A stretch of DNA of 64,000 nucleotides, from contig CP136066.1 in the NCBI GenBank assembly GCA_032622095.1, positions 187,152,716-187,216,715 on the forward strand. The letters are read 5' to 3'. This document shows positions 10,160 through 20,653 of this stretch, piece by piece. Each line of letters starts with the position of its first letter. Within the stretch, counting starts at the first letter, position 1. The notes beneath the pieces are model-generated. The model ran no database searches. It worked only from the letters and a program-made list of their open reading frames with translations, and was not told the origin of the DNA. Position numbers and translations under genes: made by a program. This DNA is from Siphonodentalium dalli. Its lineage: Eukaryota; Mollusca; Scaphopoda; Gadilida; Siphonodentaliidae.

Positions 10160-11465
10160 TGGCTGGATACAGAAATGGTCAGATCAGTATCTGTATGTAT
10201 TTTGACAGGAATTTTCACATCTGATCACAAGTTGGATTATCTCCCTTAGACTGACTGCAAAATCTTCATTTTAACCATTTCTTTGACCGTCTTCGGCCCC
10301 ATAGCAAACCATTACAGAGCGAATGTCAGCTTATAATTACTTTATCAGTTGACAGAACCTAGATACATGTAAGATTTATTAAAAAATAAAGAAAAGTTAT
10401 TGTATCATTTTTTTAATTTGGTCTTGGAAGTGGAGAAGTCTGATTTCAAGGGAGATAAATCAGGCTCTTTTCTTTTTCCGGTGGAGTGCCATACAGAGCT
10501 GGCCCACCACATACTCCAAAGAATACTTCGTATTCAAACATCGTCCCATTTTGTATACTATGGTACCTTTATAAAATAATTCAACCACCAAACCATTACG
10601 TCCAGAAATAACAGAGGCCAAACTGACAGTTATAGCCCTTATATGCTTAAAATCCTACTTTTCAGCCCTCCTACAAACCCATGCAAACCTATACTGATTA
10701 CAATATAATTCCCAGGTCCAACATTGTATTTAAATCTGAAAGATTGACATTTGCGGTAACTGTTTATGCAAAAAAATAATACCCGACTAGCAGGGAATTC
10801 ACCTTTAAATATTGTGTTTTTGTAACTAGTGTCAGAACCGCACGAAAAATATAATGTCTTAGTTTAGACCACGGCACAAAATTCAAAGTTAACTACAAAG
10901 GTTTAATGCCCGTGCCAACACTGGTGCCAATGGCTATTTTACCTATGGGAAATCATAGGGAAGAAGCGTGATTTGTTTTTTATGCTAAAACACACACGGC
11001 TATATTGCCCAATCATGAATCAATCTCTATTGTATGCCCTCCTATAATCTCCTCTCGCTTCCGTTAGAGGTAACTCCGAATCACATTTACACCAGTTTGA
11101 CCTATACAGGTATGGCACCCGGCGGTGGTGGGCTGCGCCCGTGTCACAGAGGGTATAACAACGGTAAAATCTGCATTGGCCATCCGGTAGTTTCCGGGAT
11201 CCAATATATAGCCCCACCCCCATGTCGGTATTCGTATGAACCACGTATCATGTTGAAGAAAAAGTCGCATGTTTTATATTCTTTGAGTTGAATACATTTA
11301 CCCATGTATATTTTGATCGTCAGAACCAAAATGGGACACAAAAATATAAGTATGATTATATAAGTATGGTTGATAGCAAAATGTAAATTTGTTGATTTTT
11401 TGAAATTTGTGATTTTTTTTGCAAAATTTCGGATTTTATTTTAGATTGTTTTTACTGTAATAAGA
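10160..11465 (+). repeat. Triplicated ~1.3 kb unit, copy A
   Basis: First of three related copies. Shared landmarks in order are CTGGATACAGAAAT, ATCTCCCTTAGACTGACTG, TTTGACCGTCTTCGGCCC (GGCCGTC in the others), GGAAGTGGAGAAGTCTGATT, GGGAGATAAATCAGGCTC, CCGCACGAAAAATATAATGT, TTACCTATGGGAAATCATAG, ATGGCACCCGGCGGTGG and CCACCCCCATGTCGGTATTC. Copy A is the most diverged. It is followed by a TTTCGGATTTTATTTT-rich tail and a 21 bp minisatellite. Frames of 65-85 codons on both strands at 11,020-11,341 are not conserved as proteins among the copies. Confidence 0.85.
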
Positions 11466-11468
11466 ATG

Positions 11469-11595
11469 GACTGTATTAGAGTTGATAATGGTTACATCAG
11501 AGTTTGTAATGGTTACATCAGAGTTTGTAATGGTTACATCAGAGTTTGTAATGGTTACATCAGAGTTGGTAATGGTTACATCAGTGTTTATATTA
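11469..11595 (+). repeat. 21 bp minisatellite, ~6 units
   Basis: Units of GAGTTTGTAATGGTTACATC plus A in tandem, with single-base variants (GTTGATAATGG, GTTGGTAATGG). The period is 21 bp, so the repeat stays open in frame as a seven-residue N-G-Y-I-R-V-C translation. This is a consequence of length, not evidence of coding. Confidence 0.9.
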
Positions 11596-12110
11596 CTCTG
11601 TTAAATCAATGTAGATTTTTTGTTTTATTTGTGATTTTGTTAAAAATTTCGGATTTATTTTTTATTTTCGATTTTTTTTGGATACATTTGTAAAAATTTT
11701 GACAAAAATGTCGTAATTAAATGACATAAGCATGTGAGATTGCTAGGCATGTAAGAACGACAGAAAATGATATTTATCTATGATGCTAGTAATAAGAATA
11801 GACTGCAAATAAGAATAGACTGCAAATAAGAATAGACGTCAGATTTGTGATTTTTTAAATTGTTGTTTTTGTTTTTGCCGAAGAGAACAAAACGCTCTTT
11901 ATGTGCTTCCATATGAGGACAAATTGGAACTAAACGCTCTTTATTGCTACCGTATTCAACTTTTGGCGGAGTGCATGATTTCGCGCTAACAATCCATGCA
12001 TTTTACTACTTTGACAACGCTCTGGAACGAAAAACACAACTCATGCTCAGCATAGTGCTGTGGTCGGTGGTGGTGGTGGGGGGGGGGGGGGGGGGGGTAA
12101 ACATACACGA
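11596..12110 (+). repeat. Companion segment also present at 25,510-25,985
   Basis: About 500 bp following the minisatellite recurs at 25,510-25,985. Matching points are TATTACTCTGTTAAATCAAT, GAACGACAGAAAATGATATT, AATAAGAATAGACTGCAAAT, GAGAACAAAACGCTCTTTAT, GAACTAAACGCTCTTTATTG, TTTCGCGCTAACAATCCATG and GTGCTGTGGTCGGTG, ending in a long G run (20 G at 12,078-12,097; 15 G at 25,963-25,977). The 27 bp AATAAGAATAGACTGC subrepeat has lost a copy at the second site. The segment is part of the repeat family that surrounds the retroelement array. Confidence 0.85.
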
Positions 12111-12189
12111 GTCAGCGAGAAGAAAAAAAGTTATGGCCCAGCCATTGAGACGAGGTGCGACATAATCACAACTCACTCAATGATCGTGC

Positions 12190-13538
12190 ATGCTGGATAC
12201 AGAAATTGTCAGAGCATTATCTGTCTGTATTTTGACAGGAGTTTTCACATCTGTTCACAAGTTGTATTATCTCCCTTAGACTGACTGTAAAATCTTCATT
12301 TTAACAATTTCTTTGGCCGTCTTCGGCCCGATAGCTAACCATGACAGATCGAATGTCAGCCTATAATCACCTTATCAGCTGATAGAACCTAGATACATGT
12401 AAGATGTATTAAAACATATAAAAAGTTATTGTATAAACTTTTAAATTTGGTCTTGGAAGTGCAGAAGTCTGATTTCAAGGGAGATAAATCAGGCTCTTTT
12501 CTTTTTCCGGTGGAGTGCCATACAGAGCTGGCCCACAACATATTCCAAAAACATACTTCGCATTCAAACATCATCCCATTTTGTATACTATGGTACCTTT
12601 ATAAAATAATTCAAGCACCAATCCATTACGTCCAGAAATAACAGAGTCCAAACTGACAGTTATAGCCCTTATATGCTTAAAATCCTACTTTTCAGCCCTC
12701 CTACAAACTCATGAAAACCTATACTGATTACAATATAATTCCCACGTCCAACATTTTATTTAAATCTGAAAGATTGACATTTGCGGTAACTGTTTATGCA
12801 AAAAATCATGCCCGACAAGCAGGGAATTCACCTTTAAATATTGTGTTTTTGTAACTAGTGTCAGAACCGCACGAAAAATATAATGTCTTAGTTTAGACCA
12901 CGGCACAAAATTCAAAGTTAACTACAAAGGGTTAATTCCCGTGCAAGCACTGGTGCCAATGGCTATTTTACCTATGGGAAATCATAGGGAAGAAGCGTGA
13001 TTTGTTTGTTATGCTAAAACACGCACGGCTATATTGCCCAATCAGGAACCAATGTATATTTTATTCTCTCCTATAATTTCCTCTCGCTTCCGTTAGAGGT
13101 AACTCCGAATCACATTTACACCAGTTTGACCTATAGGCCCACAGGTATGGCACCCGGTGGTGTGGGGCTGCGCCCGTGTCACAGTGTCACAGATGGTATA
13201 ACAACGGGAAAATCTGCATTGGCCATCCCGGTAGCTTCCGGGATCCAATATATAGCCCCACCCCATGTCGGTATTCGTATGAACAACGTATCATGTTGAA
13301 GAAAAAGTCGCATGTTTTATATTCTTTGACTTGAACACATTTACCCATGTATATTTTGATTGTCAGAACCAAAATGTGACACAAAAATATAAGTATGGTT
13401 GATAGCAAAATGTAAATTTGTTGATTTTTTGAAATTTGTGATTGTTTTGCCAAATTTCGGATTTTATTTTCGAATTTTTTTTGGAGAAATTTGGACAAAA
13501 ATGTAACATTCTAAAAGGCTAGTTAAATGCCATAAGCA
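12190..13538 (+). repeat. Triplicated ~1.35 kb unit, copy B
   Basis: Second copy of the unit that starts at 10,160, much closer in sequence to copy C than to copy A. It is joined directly to copy C at CATAAGCA/AAATCTTAATTT near 13,539, without the minisatellite tail seen after A and C. It carries a duplicated GTGTCACA near 13,175-13,190. The 70-codon frame at 12,429-12,641 is shared with copy C but is not open in copy A, so I do not call it a gene. Confidence 0.85.
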
Positions 13539-14790
13539 AAATCTTAATTTTAACAATTTCTTTGGCCGTCTTCGGCCCGATAGCTAACCATGACAGATCG
13601 AATGTCAGCCTATAATCACCTTATCAGCTGATAGAACCTAGATACATGTAAGATGTATTAAAAAATAAAGAAAAGTTATTGTATAAACTTTTTAATTTGG
13701 TCTTGGAAGTGCAGAAGTCTGATTTCAAGGGAGATAAATCAGGCTCTTTTCTTTTTCCGGTGGAGTGCCATACAGAGCTGGCCCACAACATATTCCAAAA
13801 ACATACTTCGTATTCAAACATCATCCCATTTTGTATACTATGGCACCTTTATAAAATAATTCAAGCACCAATCCATTACGTCCAGAAATAACAGAGTCCA
13901 AACTGACAGTTATAGCCCTTATATGCTTAAAATCCTACTTTTCAGCCCTCCTACAAACTCATGAAAACCTATACTGATTACAATATAATTCCCACGTCCA
14001 ACATTTTATTTAAATCTGAAAGATTGACATTTGCGGTAACTGTTTATGCAAAAAATCATGCCCGACAAGCAGGGAATTCACCTTTAAATATTGTGTTTTT
14101 GTAACTAGTGTCAAAACCGCACGAAAAATATAATGTCTTAGTTTAGACCACGGCACAAAATTCAAAGTTAACTACAAAGGGTTAATGCCCGTGCAAGCAC
14201 TGGTGCCAATGGCTATTTTACCTATGGGAAATCATAGGGAAGAAGCGTGATTTGTTTGTTATGCTAAAACACGCACGGCTATATTGCCCAATCAGGAACC
14301 AATGTATATTTTATTCTCTCCTATGATTTCCTCTCGCTTCCGTTAGAGGAAACCCCGAATCACATTTACACCAGTTTGATCTATACAGGTATGGCACCCG
14401 GCGGTGGGGGACTGCGCCCGTGTCACAGAGGGTATAACAACGGGGAAATCTGCATTGGCCATCCGGTAGCTTCCGGGATCCAATATATAGCCCCACCCCC
14501 ATGTCGGTATTCGTATGAACCACGTATCATGTTGAAGAAAACGTCGCATGTTTTATATTCTTCGACTTGAATACATTTACCCATGTATATTTTGATCGTC
14601 AGAACCAAAATGTAACACAAAAATATAAATATGGTTGATAGCAAAATGTAAATTTGTTGATTTTTTTAAATTTGTGATTTTTTTGCCAAATTTCGGATTT
14701 TGTTTTTCAATTATCGATTTCTTTTGGAGAAATTTGGACAAAAAAGTTACATTCTAAAAGGCTAGTTAAATGCCATAAGCATGTGAGATT
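13539..14790 (+). repeat. Triplicated ~1.25 kb unit, copy C (5' truncated)
   Basis: Third copy. It starts inside the unit at AAATCTTAATTTTAACAATT, lacking the first ~110 bp present in copies A and B, and runs to ACATTCTAAAAGGCTAGTTA. Its high similarity to copy B indicates a recent tandem duplication of the B/C pair. No coding function is seen. Confidence 0.85.
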
Positions 14791-15360
14791 GATAGCCATT
14801 TGAGAAAGATAGACAATGATATTGATCTATTAGACTGTAATAAGAATGGACTGTATCAGAGTTGGTAATGGTTATATCAGAGTTTGTAATGGTTACATCA
14901 GAGTTTGTAATCTTTACATCAGAGTTTGTAATGGTTACATCAGTATTTATATTACTCTGTTAAATCAATGTAGATTTTGTTTTTTAATTTGTGATTTTGT
15001 TAAAAAATTTGGATATTTTTTTGTTTTGATTTTTTTGGGGAAAAATTTGGAAAAAAATGTAATATTCTAAAAGGCTAGTTAAATGTCATAAGCATGTGAG
15101 ATTGATAGCCATCTGAGAAAGATAGACAATGATATTGATATATTAGACTGTAATAAGAATGGACTATCAGAGTTGATAATGGTTACATCAGAGTTTATAA
15201 TGGTTATATCAGAGTTTGTAATGGTTGCATCAGAGTTTGTAATGGTTACATCAGAGTTTGTAATGGTTACATCATAGTTTGTAATGGTAACATCAGAGTT
15301 TGTAATGGTTACATCAGAGTTTGTAATGGTTACATCAGATTTTGTAATGGTTACACAGAG
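14700..15360 (+). repeat. ~320 bp tandem duplication with 21 bp minisatellite blocks
   Basis: The sequence ATTCTAAAAGGCTAGTTAAA, CATAAGCATGTGAGATTGAT, AGAAAGATAGACAATGATAT and TGTAATAAGAATGGACT occurs at about 14,750-14,850 and again at about 15,065-15,170. Each is followed by the 21 bp GTTTGTAATGGTTACATC repeat (about 5 units at 14,850-14,950; about 9 units at 15,165-15,355). This is a larger unit containing a smaller tandem repeat. Confidence 0.85.
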
Positions 15361-15391
15361 AAAAAGAACATAAGAATAAGTTCTTTTTCTC
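15358..15391. repeat. Perfect 12 bp hairpin beside the retroelement array
   Basis: GAGAAAAAGAAC at 15,358-15,369 is the exact reverse complement of GTTCTTTTTCTC at 15,380-15,391, with a 10 bp A/T-rich loop. It ends 34 bp before the first unit of the array. Its role, if any, is unknown. Confidence 0.8.
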
Positions 15392-15425
15392 TTATATTTC
15401 TATTTTCCTGTTATTTAATCATTAT

Positions 15426-16255
15426 GTGATCACTCAGATCCAAGAGACACTACCCCCACCAGTGACAGCCCTGCCACTACTGCATGGAATATTTAAATGA
15501 CAACACATGAGTGGGTTAAGATCTCAGCTTTAATGTAACATTATAAGCTTGTCCTGCAGATAGCCCATACGCATGGAAAACCAATTAAGCAGAGCCTTCG
15601 CTCTGACGAGAAGCCGAAGCAGAGAACGCTGAAGAAATACTGCTGTACAGCGCAGGCATGAGCATGGCCCGACGAGCTAAGGTACGATTCGGAGCCGGCG
15701 CCCAAGAATTGCTATGAGGCGCCCTAAGCAATAAGCACACACGGCCACCAGGGAGAAGCCCAACGAGTGCGACGCAGGAATGGTAGTAGAGACCACTGGA
15801 CAGCCCAACTCCCTATGGCTAAGCACCGTGGTATGGGCGGGTAACACCAAAGTTACCCCTGCAGGACGCGCACCAAAGCTGGATCAATGGCACTGATGAC
15901 ACAGCACCTGAAAGGGAAAACAAACAGCAGCAACGAGATGCAAACACACAGGGCCCTAGGCCCAAAACAAAACAGGCATCACAGAACAATGAATATGGCG
16001 TGCCACTCGGGACGCCGAACAAAGCGGGGCATGGAGCTCCAAGGGGGGAGGGAGGGAGCGCGATGCGTATAATTCAAGAGTGAATTGCTTTTTCAGTTAC
16101 CGGAAGGAGGCAGCATTCCGGGCGGATGTAAAATGCGGACTTTAAGTTCGGCCGATACGGAACGGATCGTACCGAAAAACCGGAATGTCTGCCGGATGAC
16201 AGGATCAAAGAACCACATAAATCACCCCGAACCTTATCGGCCCTGGGTGCATTAT
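15426..16255 (-). mobile_element. Short unit 1 (A-X-B), 830 bp
   Basis: Leftmost unit, bordering host-repeat DNA at 15,425. B 15,426-15,846, X 15,847-16,055, A 16,056-16,255. It is distinguished by GGGTTAAG (other units GGGTTATG) and GGTAGTAGAG. Frames of 61-81 codons here and at the same places in the other units simply follow the repeat. Confidence 0.9.
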
Positions 16256-17085
16256 GTGATCACTCAGATCCAAGAGACACTACCACCACCAGTGACAGCC
16301 CTGCCACTACTGCATGGAATATTTAAATGACAACACATGAGTGGGTTATGATCTCAGCTTTAATGTAACATTATAAGCTTGTCCTGCAGATAGCCCATAC
16401 GCATGGAAAACCAATTAAGCAGAGCCTTCGCTCTGACGAGAAGCCGAAGCAGAGAACGCTGAAGAAATACTGCTGTACAGCGCAGGCATGAGCATGGCCC
16501 GACGAGCTAAGGTACGATTCGGAGCCGGCGCCCAAGAATTGCTATGAGGCGCCCTAAGCAATAAGCACACATGGCCACCAGGGAGAAGCCCAACGAGTGC
16601 GACGCAGGAATGGCAGTAGAGACCACTGGACAGCCCAACCCCCTATGGCTAAGCACCATGGTATGGGCGGGTAACACCAAAGTTACCCCTGCAGGACGCG
16701 CACCAAAGCTGGATCAATGGCACTGATGACACAGCACCTGAAAGGGAAAACAAACAGCAGCAACGAGATGCAAACACACAGGGCCCTAGGCCCAAAACAA
16801 AACAGGCATCACAGAACAATGAATATGGCGTGCCACTCGGGACGCCGAACAAAGCGGGGCATGGAGCTCCAAGGGGGGAGGGAGGGAGCGCGATGCGTAT
16901 AATTCAAGAGTGAATTGCTTTTTCAGTTACCGGAAGGAGGCAGCATTCCGGGCGGATGTAAAATGCGGACTTTAAGTTCGGCCGATACGGAACGGATCGT
17001 ACCGAAAAACCGGAATGTCTGCCGGATGACAGGATCAAAGAACCACATAAATCACCCCGAACCTTATCGGCCCTGGGTGCATTAT
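16256..17085 (-). mobile_element. Short unit 2 (A-X-B), 830 bp
   Basis: It carries the variants TACCACCACC, ACTGCTGTAC, GAGAAGCCC, CAACCCCC and CACCATGG, which are shared with unit 4. Confidence 0.9.
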
Positions 17086-17915
17086 GTGATCACTCAGATC
17101 CAAGAGACACTACCCCCACCAGTGACAGCCCTGCCACTACTGCATGGAATATTTAAATGACAACACATGAGTGGGTTATGATCTCAGCTTTAATGTAACA
17201 TTATAAGCTTGTCCTGCAGATAGCCCATACGCATGGAAAACCAATTAAGCAGAGCCTTCGCTCTGACGAGAAGCCGAAGCAGAGAACGCTGAAGAAATAC
17301 TGATGTACAGCGCAGGCATGAGCATGGCCCGACGAGCTAAGGTACGATTCGGAGCCGGCGCCCAAGAATTGCTATGAGGCGCCCTAAGCAATAAGCACAC
17401 ATGGCCACCAGGGAGAAGTCCAACGAGTGCGACGCAGGAATGGCAGTAGAGACCACTGGACAGCCCAACTCCCTATGGCTAAGCACCGTGGTATGGGCGG
17501 GTAACACCAAAGTTACCCCTGCAGGACGCGCACCAAAGCTGGATCAATGGCACTGATGACACAGCACCTGAAAGGGAAAACAAACAGCAGCAACGAGATG
17601 CAAACACACAGGGCCCTAGGCCCAAAACAAAACAGGCATCACAGAACAATGAATATGGCGTGCCACTCGGGACGCCGAACAAAGCGGGGCATGGAGCTCC
17701 AAGGGGGGAGGGAGGTAGCGCGATGCGTATAATTCAAGAGTGAATTGCTTTTTCAGTTACCGGAAGGAGGCAGCATTCCGGGCGGATGTAAAATGCGGAC
17801 TTTAAGTTCGGCCGATACGGAACGGATCGTACCGAAAAACCGGAATGTCTGCCGGATGACAGGATCAAAGAACCACATAAATCACCCCGAACCTTATCGG
17901 CCCTGGGTGCATTAT
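17086..17915 (-). mobile_element. Short unit 3 (A-X-B), 830 bp
   Basis: It carries the variants TACCCCCACC, ACTGATGTAC, GAGAAGTCC, CAACTCCC and CACCGTGG, which are shared with unit 5. GGAGGTAGCG near 17,713 is private to this unit. Confidence 0.9.
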
Positions 17916-18745
17916 GTGATCACTCAGATCCAAGAGACACTACCACCACCAGTGACAGCCCTGCCACTACTGCATGGAATATTTAAATGACAACACATGA
18001 GTGGGTTATGATCTCAGCTTTAATGTAACATTATAAGCTTGTCCTGCAGATAGCCCATACGCATGGAAAACCAATTAAGCAGAGCCTTCGCTCTGACGAG
18101 AAGCCGAAGCAGAGAACGCTGAAGAAATACTGCTGTACAGCGCAGGCATGAGCATGGCCCGACGAGCTAAGGTACGATTCGGAGCCGGCGCCCAAGAATT
18201 GCTATGAGGCGCCCTAAGCAATAAGCACACATGGCCACCAGGGAGAAGCCCAACGAGTGCGACGCAGGAATGGCAGTAGAGACCACTGGACAGCCCAACC
18301 CCCTATGGCTAAGCACCATGGTATGGGCGGGTAACACCAAAGTTACCCCTGCAGGACGCGCACCAAAGCTGGATCAATGGCACTGATGACACAGCACCTG
18401 AAAGGGAAAACAAACAGCAGCAACGAGATGCAAACACACAGGGCCCTAGGCCCAAAACAAAACAGGCATCACAGAACAATGAATATGGCGTGCCACTCGG
18501 GACGCCGAACAAAGCGGGGCATGGAGCTCCAAGGGGGGAGGGAGGGAGCGCGATGCGTATAATTCAAGAGTGAATTGCTTTTTCAGTTACCGGAAGGAGG
18601 CAGCATTCCGGGCGGATGTAAAATGCGGACTTTAAGTTCGGCCGATACGGAACGGATCGTACCGAAAAACCGGAATGTCTGCCGGATGACAGGATCAAAG
18701 AACCACATAAATCACCCCGAACCTTATCGGCCCTGGGTGCATTAT
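17916..18745 (-). mobile_element. Short unit 4 (A-X-B), 830 bp
   Basis: It matches unit 2 at all the diagnostic sites I checked, consistent with duplication of the 2+3 dimer. Confidence 0.9.
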
Positions 18746-19574
18746 GTGATCACTCAGATCCAAGAGACACTACCCCCACCAGTGACAGTCCTGCCACTAC
18801 TGCATGGAATATTTAAATGACAACACATGAGTGGGTTATGATCTCAGCTTTAATGTAACATTATAAGCTTGTCCTGCAGATAGCCCATACGCATGGAAAA
18901 CCAATTAAGCAGAGCCTTCGCTCTGACGAGAAGCCGAAGCAGAGAACGCTGAAGAAATACTGATGTACAGCGCAGGCATGAGCATGGCCCGACGAGCTAA
19001 GGTACGATTCGGAGCCGGCGCCCAAGAATTGCTATGAGGCGCCCTAAGCAATAAGCACACATGGCCACCAGGGAGAAGTCCAACGAGTGCGACGCAGGAA
19101 TGGCAGTAGAGACCACTGGACAGCCCAACTCCCTATGGCTAAGCACCGTGGTATGGGCGGGTAACACCAAAGTTACCCCTGCAGGACGCGCACCAAAGCT
19201 GGATCAATGGCACTGATGACACAGCACCTGAAAGGGAAAACAAACAGCAGCAACGAGATGCAAACACACAGGGCCCAGGCCCAAAACAAAACAGGCATCA
19301 CAGAACAATGAATATGGCGTGCCACTCGGGACGCCGAACAAAGCGGGGCATGGAGCTCCAAGGGGGGAGGGAGGGAGCGCGATGCGTATAATTAAAGAGT
19401 GAGTTGCTTTTTCAGTTACCGGAAGGAGGCAGCATTCCGGGCGGATGTAAAATGCGGACTTTAAGTTCGGCCGATACGGAACGGATCGTACCGAAAAACC
19501 GGAATGTCTGCCGGATGACAGGATCAAAGAACCACATAAATCACCCCGAACCTTATCGGCCCTGGGTGCATTAT
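18746..19574 (-). mobile_element. Short unit 5 (A-X-B), 829 bp
   Basis: It matches unit 3 at the diagnostic sites. One T is missing from the GGGCCCTAGGCCC palindrome in X near 19,276, and there is a private AATTAAAGAGTGAGTTGC at about 19,390. Confidence 0.9.
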
Positions 19575-20402
19575 GTGATCACTCAGATCCAAGAGACACT
19601 ACCCCCACCAGTGACAGCCCTGCCACTACTGCATGGAATATTTAAATGACAACACATGAGTGGGTTATGATCTCAGCTTTAATGTAACATTATAAGCTTG
19701 TCCTGCAGATAGCCCATACGCATGGAAAACCAATTAAGCAGAGCCTTCGCTCTGACGAGAAGCCGAAGCAGAGAACGCTGAAGAAATACTGCTGTACAGC
19801 GCAGGCATGAGCATGGCCCGACGAGCTAAGGTACGATTCGGAGCCGGCGCCCAAGAATTGCTATGAGGCGCCCTAAGCAATAAGCACACACGGCCACCAG
19901 GGAGAAGCCCAAGGAGTGCGACGCAGGAATGACAGTAGAGACCACTGGACAGCCCAACTCCCTATGGCTAAGCACCGTGGTATGGGCGGGTAACACCAAA
20001 GTTACCCCTGCAGGACGCGCACCAAAGCTGGATCAATGGCACTGATGACACAGCACCTGAAAAGGAAAACAAACAGCAGCAACGAGATGCAAACACACAG
20101 GGCCCTAGGCCCAAAACAAAACAGGCATCACAGGACAATGAATATGGCGTGCCACTCGGGACGCCGAACAAAGCGGGGCATGGAGCTCCAAGGGGGGGGA
20201 GGGAGCGCGATGCGTATAATTCAAGAGTGAATTGCTATTTCAGTTACCGGAAGGAGGCAGCATTCCGGGCGGATGTAAAATGCGGACTTTAAGTTCGGCC
20301 GATACGGAACGGATCGTACCGAAAAACCGGAATGTCTGCCGGATGACAGGATCAAAGAACCACATAAATCACCCCGAACCTTATCGGCACTGGGTGCATT
20401 AT
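19575..20402 (-). mobile_element. Short unit 6 (A-X-B), 828 bp
   Basis: Adjacent to the long unit and sharing CACACGGCC and CCCAAGGAGTGCG with the long unit's B. Private changes include GAAAAGGAAAAC and a shortened GGGGGGGGAGGGAGCG tract at the X/A border, plus TTATCGGCACTGG in A. The sharing suggests units 6 and 7 had a common recent source or underwent gene conversion. Confidence 0.9.
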
Positions 20403-20653
20403 GTGATCACTCAGATCCAAGAGACACTACCCCCACCAGTGACAGCCCTGCCACTACTGCGTGGAATATTTAAATGACAACACATGAGTGGGTTATGATC
20501 TCAGCTTTAATGTAACATTATAAGCTTGTCCTGCAGATAGCCAATACGCATGGAAAACCAATTAAGCAGAGCCTTCGCTCTGACGAGAAGCCGAAGCAGA
20601 GAACGCTAAAGAAATACTGCTGTAGAGCGCAGGCATGAGCATGGCCCGACGAG

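Noticed and set aside
11466-11693. N-G-Y-I-R-V-C seven-residue repeat protein
   Set aside because: The 21 bp period keeps a frame open by arithmetic. Other copies of the array carry frame-breaking units and stops, and no start context or homologue is evident.
12429-12641. Conserved 70-codon ORF in copies B and C
   Set aside because: It is conserved only because those copies are recent duplicates. The corresponding part of copy A is not open over the same length.
15426-20402. Frames of 61, 67 and 81 codons repeated identically in each 830 bp unit as a gene family
   Set aside because: They are open because the units are near-identical DNA. They lie on both strands, overlap unit borders and the retroelement's own terminal sequences, and resemble no protein; the minus-strand frame across B is the only one with a known coding relation.
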